From positions 4,313,706 through 4,339,526 of the forward strand of contig NZ_CP132359.1 of NCBI RefSeq assembly GCF_030758975.1: a stretch of 25,821 bases of DNA, in the 5' to 3' direction. This document shows positions 21,416 through 25,821 of the stretch, piece after piece. The first letter of the stretch is position 1. Every line of letters starts with the position of its first letter. The notes under the pieces are model-generated. The model did not search any database, was not told the origin of the DNA, and saw nothing but the letters and a program-made list of their open reading frames with translations. Source of the DNA: Bosea beijingensis. GTDB lineage: Bacteria; Pseudomonadota; Alphaproteobacteria; Rhizobiales; Beijerinckiaceae. The translations under genes and the position numbers were made by a program.

Positions 21416-22372
21416 TTGGGCCGCATCGACCCGCGCGAACTGATCGGACGCTACGGCACGGCGCTCGCCGGCCTCGCGCTGATCCTGTTCTTCCTGATCT
21501 TCGCCCCGAATTTCGCCAGCACGATGAACATCATCAACGTGCTGAAGGATACGAGCTTCCTCGCCATCCTCGCGCTCGGCTTCGCGCTGGCCTTCACCGT
21601 CGCAGAGCTCGACCTTTCCGTCGCGGAGATGGCGAGCCTCGCGGCGGTCGTCTGCGGCTGGCTCGTCCATGCGCAGTATCCGCCGGCCGTCGCGGTCTCG
21701 GCCGCCATCGGTGTCGGCATCGTGCTGGGCACGCTGAACGGCTACGGCGTCACCGTGCTGCGCATTCCCTCGCTGATCATGACGCTCGGCACTGCGGCGA
21801 TCGCCAAGGGCTTCGCCTTCATGATTACGCAGGGCGTCGCCTTCGTCGGGCGCTGGCCGGTCGGCTTCACCGGGCTTGCCCGCGGGTACACCTTCGGCAT
21901 CCCCAATCTCGTGCTCTGGATGGCCGGCGCCACGCTCTTCGCCTACGGGCTCGTCAAATGGACGCGGACCGGCGCCCATATGGTCGCGACCGGCGAGGCG
22001 GACGAGGCGGCGCGGCTCGCCGGCATCGCCACCGCCCGGATGAAGCGCATCGGACTCTTGCTCTCGGGCGTCTTCGCTGGCCTGATGGCCATGCTGCTCG
22101 CCGCCAACCTGTCCTCGGCCGCGCCGAACATGGCCGGCGACTACCTGCTCTATGCCATCGCCGCCGTCCTGCTGGGGATGACCATGTTCGAGCCGGGCAA
22201 ACCCAACATCCCCGGCACGGTCTTTGCGGCACTCGTACTCAAGGTGCTCGGCAACGGCTTGGTGCTGATGGGCGCGCCCTATTACATCCAGGACATCGTG
22301 CTCGGCGCGATCATCATCGGCTCTGTCGCCTTCTCGGCCAGCGCGATGAAGAAGGCGGCGTTCAAGGTCTGA
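21416..22372 (+). CDS. Ribose-type ABC transporter permease (RbsC family)
   Basis: 318 aa and strongly hydrophobic, with 8-10 membrane helices. Family landmarks: VAELDLSVAEMASLAAVV (the usual GxDLSVG block), GTLNGYGVTVLRIPSLIMTL, GEADEAARLAGI (coupling loop facing the ATPase), then a C-terminal run through PNIPGTVFAALVLKVLGNGL and VLGAIIIGSVAFSA. It forms the membrane channel of a carbohydrate-uptake type 2 (CUT2) importer, probably as a homodimer. The start is TTG at 21416 behind GAAGGAAAG; no in-frame ATG or GTG exists back to the kinase stop. Its partners are the binding protein and ATPase that follow. Confidence 0.93.
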   Translation: MGRIDPRELIGRYGTALAGLALILFFLIFAPNFASTMNIINVLKDTSFLAILALGFALAFTVAELDLSVAEMASLAAVVCGWLVHAQYPPAVAVSAAIGVGIVLGTLNGYGVTVLRIPSLIMTLGTAAIAKGFAFMITQGVAFVGRWPVGFTGLARGYTFGIPNLVLWMAGATLFAYGLVKWTRTGAHMVATGEADEAARLAGIATARMKRIGLLLSGVFAGLMAMLLAANLSSAAPNMAGDYLLYAIAAVLLGMTMFEPGKPNIPGTVFAALVLKVLGNGLVLMGAPYYIQDIVLGAIIIGSVAFSASAMKKAAFKV

Positions 22373-22410
22373 TTTCGACAACGACAAACAGAATGAGGGG
22401 AGTGGGTTTC

Positions 22411-23355
22411 ATGTTCGGTTTCAGGAAAATACTGATGGCCGCCGCGGCGCTCATCGCGCTCAGCCAATCGGCCGGAGCCTTCGAGCTCGGCATCATCGGG
22501 TTCCAGTTCACCTCGGAGACGCATGCCCGCGTCGCCAATGCCGCGGCGGCGGCCGCCAAGGCCAAGGGCTGGAACGTCACGCTGCTGAACTCGGAAGGCG
22601 CGCTGCCCAAGCATGCCGAGCAGTTCGACGCGCTGATCGCCAAGAAGGTCGATGCGATCATCATCGCCATGGGTAAGCCGGTCGAGGCCGATGCCCAGTT
22701 CAAGGCGGCGAAGGATGCCAAGATCCCGGTCATCACCGTGCAGTCGGGTTCGAGCCCGCATGCGCTCTTCGACATCCAGACCAACGAGTACAAGGTCGGC
22801 GCCGATGCCGCGCTCTACCTGCTGGGCCAGCTTGGCTATCAGGGCAACATCGTCTCTGCCCGCTTCGACCTCAACGTCGCCTCGCGAATCCGCGGCCGCC
22901 TGCTCGACGCCGTCCTCGCCGAGAACCAGGCGGTGAAGGAGCTCGGCAAGTTCTCGATGGCCCGCACCCAGAGCTGGCGCGACGACGTCCGCGCCGGCAT
23001 GCAGGCGCTGCTCCTGCAGAACCAGGGCAAGATCAACGGCATCTGGGCCTCGTTCGATGGCCAGGCCTATATCATCGACGACCTGCTGCAGGCTCAGGGC
23101 GTGAAGAAGGGCCAGATCCCGCTGGTCTCGGTCGATGGCGGCAAGGAAAGCTATGAGCGCATCGCCGACCCGAACTCGACCTTCATGGCGACCGTCGCGG
23201 TGCCCTTCGACGAGATGGGCAAGCAGGCGGTCGACGCGATCCAGGCGATCGTCGTCGAGAAGAAGCCGAAGGAGAGCATCACCTCGGGTCCCTATCTCTT
23301 CACGGAAGCCGTGCTGGTCGACAAGAACAACGTCCAGCAGTTCCTCAAGAAGTGA
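22411..23355 (+). CDS. Ribose-type sugar ABC transporter substrate-binding protein
   Basis: 314 aa. ATG at 22411 follows AGGGGAG at 8-nt spacing; a second in-frame ATG at 22393 would put that site inside the gene. The Sec signal is MFGFRKILMAAAALIALSQS with cleavage near AGA|FE. The mature part is a Peripla_BP_4 (PF13407) protein: FQFTSETHARVANAAAAAAK, EQFDALIAKKVDAIIIAMG, IPVITVQSG, YQGNIVSARFD and LVSVDGG in the order of ribose/xylose-type receptors. It presents its ligand to the permease encoded just before it. The ligand cannot be read from sequence; the operon suggests a pentose, polyol or nucleoside-like sugar. Confidence 0.93.
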   Translation: MFGFRKILMAAAALIALSQSAGAFELGIIGFQFTSETHARVANAAAAAAKAKGWNVTLLNSEGALPKHAEQFDALIAKKVDAIIIAMGKPVEADAQFKAAKDAKIPVITVQSGSSPHALFDIQTNEYKVGADAALYLLGQLGYQGNIVSARFDLNVASRIRGRLLDAVLAENQAVKELGKFSMARTQSWRDDVRAGMQALLLQNQGKINGIWASFDGQAYIIDDLLQAQGVKKGQIPLVSVDGGKESYERIADPNSTFMATVAVPFDEMGKQAVDAIQAIVVEKKPKESITSGPYLFTEAVLVDKNNVQQFLKK

Positions 23356-23371
23356 GGACAGCAACCGTCAT

Positions 23372-23390
23372 GCCCGGGCCTGCCCCGGGC
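23372..23390. repeat. Short palindromic extragenic element
   Basis: GCCCGGG (23372-23378), loop CCTGC and CCCGGGC (23384-23390), preceded by CCGTCAT, in the gap between the binding-protein and ATPase genes. The same CCGTCAT lead-in begins the large palindrome at the window end, so this looks like a half copy of that repeat family inside the operon. It may protect the upstream mRNA end or reduce ATPase expression relative to the abundant binding protein. Confidence 0.5.
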
Positions 23391-23428
23391 GTGGCGGAAC
23401 CTTGCGGCTGCCAATTCCCGGACAGACC

Positions 23429-24193
23429 ATGACCGATCCCACCCCCCTCCTCTCGCTGCGCGGCATCGGCAAGGCCTATGGCCCTGTCGTCGCCGTGCGC
23501 GATGTCGATCTCGACATCTTCAAGGGCGAGGTCGTGGCGCTCTGCGGCGACAACGGCGCCGGCAAGTCGAGCCTGATCAAGGTCATTTCCGGCGCCGAGG
23601 AGGCGACGAGCGGAACGATCAGCCTGCGCGGCAAGCCGGTCACCTTCGCCTCGCCGCATGACGCGCTGGAGAACGGCGTCGCGACGATCTACCAGGATCT
23701 GGCGCTCGCCTCGCGTCTCTCCATCGCCCAGAACGTCTTCATGGGCTCGGAATTGACCAAGCCCGTGCTGCTGCCCTTCCTGCGCATCCTCGACAAGAAG
23801 AAGATGATCGCGGAATCTCAGCGCTATCTCGCGCAGCTCTCGGCCGCCGTCACCGACATGACGCGCCCGGTCGAACGCCTCTCCGGCGGCCAGCGCCAGG
23901 CCGTCGCGATCTCGCGCGCGCTGCGCTGGAACGCCGAGATCATCATCATGGATGAACCCACCGCCGCGCTCGGCGTCAAGGAAAGCGCGCTGGTTCTAGA
24001 CCTCATCCGCAAGCTCAAGGCCGACGGGCGCACCGTCATCCTGATCAGCCACAACATGCGCGACGTGGTCGCGCTGGCCGATCGCGTCGTGATCATGGGC
24101 GCCGGCCGCAAATATGTCGACCGACCACTCGGCGACCTCGGCGCCGACGACATCGCCCATCTGATCATGGCCGGCAACGCCAGGGCGGCCTGA
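23429..24193 (+). CDS. ABC transporter ATP-binding protein, single-domain CUT2 type
   Basis: 254 aa from ATG 23429. It has Walker A GDNGAGKS (40-47, K46), Q-loop TIYQDLALASRL, signature LSGGQRQ (151-157), Walker B IIIMDEP (D175, E176) and the switch histidine in LISHNM. Unlike RbsA or XylG, which carry two fused ATPase domains, this is a single domain as in the fructose importer FrcA, so it should dimerise to power the permease. Sequence upstream in frame belongs to the 3' end of the binding-protein region and is not coding for this gene. The stop is one base before the ATG of the nucleoside hydrolase. Confidence 0.94.
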   Translation: MTDPTPLLSLRGIGKAYGPVVAVRDVDLDIFKGEVVALCGDNGAGKSSLIKVISGAEEATSGTISLRGKPVTFASPHDALENGVATIYQDLALASRLSIAQNVFMGSELTKPVLLPFLRILDKKKMIAESQRYLAQLSAAVTDMTRPVERLSGGQRQAVAISRALRWNAEIIIMDEPTAALGVKESALVLDLIRKLKADGRTVILISHNMRDVVALADRVVIMGAGRKYVDRPLGDLGADDIAHLIMAGNARAA

Positions 24194-24194
24194 G

Positions 24195-25124
24195 ATGCGT
24201 GAGACCATCATCATCGATACCGATCCCGGCCAGGACGATGCCGTCGCCCTGCTCCTCGCCTTCGCCAGCGCCGGGCGGATCGATCTCAGGGCGATCACCA
24301 CCGTCGCCGGCAATGTCCCTGTCGCGCAGACGACAGTGAATGCCCTGCGCATTCGCGATCTCGCCGGCCGTGGCGACATCCCTCTCCATCGCGGCGCCGA
24401 AGGCCCACTGGTCTTCGCGCTGGAAACCGCTGAGTTCGTCTGCGGCCCCGACGGGCTCGCCGGTGCCGGTCTGCCCCAGCCGAGGAGCGAGGCAGCACCC
24501 GGCCATGCCGTGCAGGCGATCATCGACATCTGCCGTGCGGCTCCCGCGGATGGCATCACGCTCTGCCCGCTCGGGCCGCTGACCAATCTGGCGCTCGCGT
24601 TCCGGCTGGCGCCCGACATCCTGCCCAAGGTGAAGCGTATCATCCTGATGGGCGGCGCCATCGGCATCGGCAACATGACGCCCGCCGCCGAATTCAACAC
24701 CTATGTCGATCCGCATGCTGCAGCGGTCGTGTTCGATTCCGGCCGGCCTATCGTGATGTTCGGCCTCGGCGTCACGCTGCAGGCCATCGCCAGCCATGAT
24801 CAGGTCGCCCGCATCGGCGCGCTCGGCACCGCCACGGGAAAAGCCGTTCACGGCATGCTGACGCGCCCGCGCCCCGGCGGGCTCGGCTCGAACGGCCACC
24901 CGATGCACGACCCCTGCGTCATCGCCTACCTGCTCTGGCCGGAATTGTTCGAGGGCCGCGACTGCTTCGTCGCCATCGAGACCGGCGACGGCCCCTTGCG
25001 CGGGCGCACCACGATCGACTGGAACGGCCGCCTCAGACGCGAGCCCAACGCCCATGTCGTCGCGACCGTGAAGGCCCATGACCTGTTCGAGCGGATGATC
25101 GAACGCCTCGCCACGTTGCCTTGA
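24195..25124 (+). CDS. Nucleoside hydrolase (IunH/Rih family)
   Basis: 309 aa. It hydrolyses the N-glycosidic bond of ribonucleosides to base plus ribose in the cytoplasm. The calcium-binding DTDPGQDDAVA (8-18) is perfect, followed by TTVAGNVP, LCPLGPLTNLALAF, IILMGGAI, AEFNTYVDPHAA and MHDPCVIAYL with the late Asp ligand. The segment that usually reads G-VTH-Q is GLGVTLQ here, so a His near the base-binding side is absent, which may alter base preference. Full family length. ATG is one base after the ATPase stop, so it is part of the importer operon; this pairing suggests that the importer brings in a nucleoside or related N-glycoside. Confidence 0.92.
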   Translation: MRETIIIDTDPGQDDAVALLLAFASAGRIDLRAITTVAGNVPVAQTTVNALRIRDLAGRGDIPLHRGAEGPLVFALETAEFVCGPDGLAGAGLPQPRSEAAPGHAVQAIIDICRAAPADGITLCPLGPLTNLALAFRLAPDILPKVKRIILMGGAIGIGNMTPAAEFNTYVDPHAAAVVFDSGRPIVMFGLGVTLQAIASHDQVARIGALGTATGKAVHGMLTRPRPGGLGSNGHPMHDPCVIAYLLWPELFEGRDCFVAIETGDGPLRGRTTIDWNGRLRREPNAHVVATVKAHDLFERMIERLATLP

Positions 25125-25135
25125 GAGATCAGACC

Positions 25136-25657
25136 ATGCCGCATTTCGTCGAAGCGCTGCAGCAGGAAGCGGCGGAAGCCATTGCGCAGATGCAGGAAGC
25201 GGCTTTGCGTGCCCGCCACGCCCATGCCCGCGCCGAACTGATGCGTCACATGCTGACCACGGCTCGCAAGGTGAAAGACAAGCCGAAGGCCGAGGCCGTC
25301 GAGACCGTCGTGGGCGAATGGATGGACGCCTGGAATCTCGGCCGCAGCGACTGGCCGCATATCGCGCGCGAGATGGAGGCCTTCACCGAGGCCTTCCACG
25401 ATTACGCCAATGATTCGAGCGATGCGCATGACATTCGCCTGCAGGAAGCCTGCGCAACGCTCGACACCGTGCTGGAGCAGGAGGGAACCTCGATCTCCGA
25501 CCAGATGGCCTTCCGCTCGCAATGCGCCCATGGCTGGTGGGAGCAGGTCAAGCCCGTCCCCGCCGACCTGCCCGGCCGCAAGCCGCGCCCGTCCGTGCTG
25601 ACGCTTGAATCCGGCAAAGCATTTTGGGAAGCCGGCTGCGCCGACTTCTGCCGCTGA
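25136..25657 (+). CDS. Unrecognised 173-aa helical protein
   Basis: ATG at 25136 follows GAGAGATC, 11 bases after the nucleoside hydrolase stop, so it looks like the last gene of the operon. The product starts MPHFVEALQQEAAEAIAQMQ, followed by a long Ala/Glu/Arg-rich helix (to ~residue 50), a region with several Trp (VVGEWMDAWNLGRSDWPHI), a His/Asp-containing part and a Cys/Trp segment (SQCAHGWWEQVKP), ending in AGCADFCR. There is no signal peptide, membrane segment or catalytic motif I recognise. It could be a helical-bundle accessory protein of the pathway or an unrelated passenger. Confidence 0.7.
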   Translation: MPHFVEALQQEAAEAIAQMQEAALRARHAHARAELMRHMLTTARKVKDKPKAEAVETVVGEWMDAWNLGRSDWPHIAREMEAFTEAFHDYANDSSDAHDIRLQEACATLDTVLEQEGTSISDQMAFRSQCAHGWWEQVKPVPADLPGRKPRPSVLTLESGKAFWEAGCADFCR

Positions 25658-25680
25658 GCCGTTTGTAAGAGCAACACGCC

Positions 25681-25792
25681 GTCATCCCGGACAAGCCGCG
25701 AAGCGGCGCCGATCCGGGATCCATTCCGGAGCGCTTCCGTTGGAGGTTCGGGAATGGATCCCGGGTCTCCGCTGCGCTCCGCCCGGGATGAC
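25681..25792. repeat. Large palindromic extragenic repeat (rhizobial RPE-type)
   Basis: The outer arms GTCATCCCGG (25681-25690) and CCGGGATGAC (25783-25792) are perfectly inverted. Inner arms at 25711-25727 and 25751-25767 pair over 17 bases with one G-U. A local hairpin GCCGC-GAA-GCGGC (25695-25707) sits on the left flank and an equivalent Gly/Cyt-rich segment on the right. This is the form of palindromes repeated many times in Rhizobiales genomes between genes. It lies 23 bases after the last operon gene and may stabilise or end its transcript. Confidence 0.8.
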
Positions 25793-25821
25793 CAGCGATA
25801 ACCTCACGCAGCTCGAAGAGC

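Noticed and set aside
20270..22387. 705-aa minus-strand frame opposite the kinase and permease
   Set aside because: A mirror of two genes with clear family motifs; length is due to high GC content, not coding selection.
23135..23428. N-terminal extension of the ABC ATPase to 352 aa
   Set aside because: The extra residues are an Arg/Ser-rich out-of-frame reading of the binding-protein 3' end; the ABC domain begins right after ATG 23429.

Overview
The window is high-GC DNA from an alphaproteobacterium, most likely Hyphomicrobiales (Rhizobiales) and perhaps close to Bosea. I infer this from the codon use, from a run of short conserved hypothetical proteins that I know from that order (DUF1488, a mini DUF4167 protein, a Lys-rich 45-aa protein), and from rhizobial-type extragenic palindromes. 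No rRNA, tRNA, CRISPR array, phage gene or transposase gene was seen.

Region 1 (1-2720): the 3' part of an AI-2E-type membrane protein gene with a long soluble tail, then three small genes. The first (1555-1908) has a leader with two overlapping hairpins, one of which buries its ribosome binding site and ends in a U-tract.

Region 2 (2723-7365): a tight mannose module of mannose-6-phosphate isomerase, a GT4 glycosyltransferase fused to a large C-terminal alpha-rich domain, and a GH130 mannoside phosphorylase or hydrolase. ManA would feed mannose-phosphate towards GDP-mannose, the GT4 would build a mannoside and GH130 would turn it over. This is the best candidate here for an undescribed glycan or storage/osmolyte cycle.

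Region 3 (7362-11370): a cluster of small proteins on both strands, mostly of unknown function, including three minus-strand genes linked by successive 4-bp start/stop overlaps. It ends with a TrhA/hemolysin III membrane protein. A bidirectional terminator pair (11666-11745) separates it from the sugar island.

Region 4 (11761-16071 and SBP2): an amino-sugar block. The minus strand reads nagB, nagA and a Tat-type solute-binding protein; the plus strand reads a divergent ROK regulator and then a paralogous binding protein (16219-17394). Neither binding protein has a permease nearby.

Region 5 (17395-25657): a structured 265-bp element with about 31-bp terminal inverted repeats, then a plus-strand catabolic operon. 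It encodes two Gfo/Idh/MocA oxidoreductases, an FGGY sugar kinase, a complete ribose-type ABC importer, a nucleoside hydrolase and an unrecognised 173-aa protein. A nucleoside or another N-glycoside is a plausible imported substrate, split by the hydrolase, with the sugar part oxidised and/or phosphorylated. A palindromic repeat closes the window.
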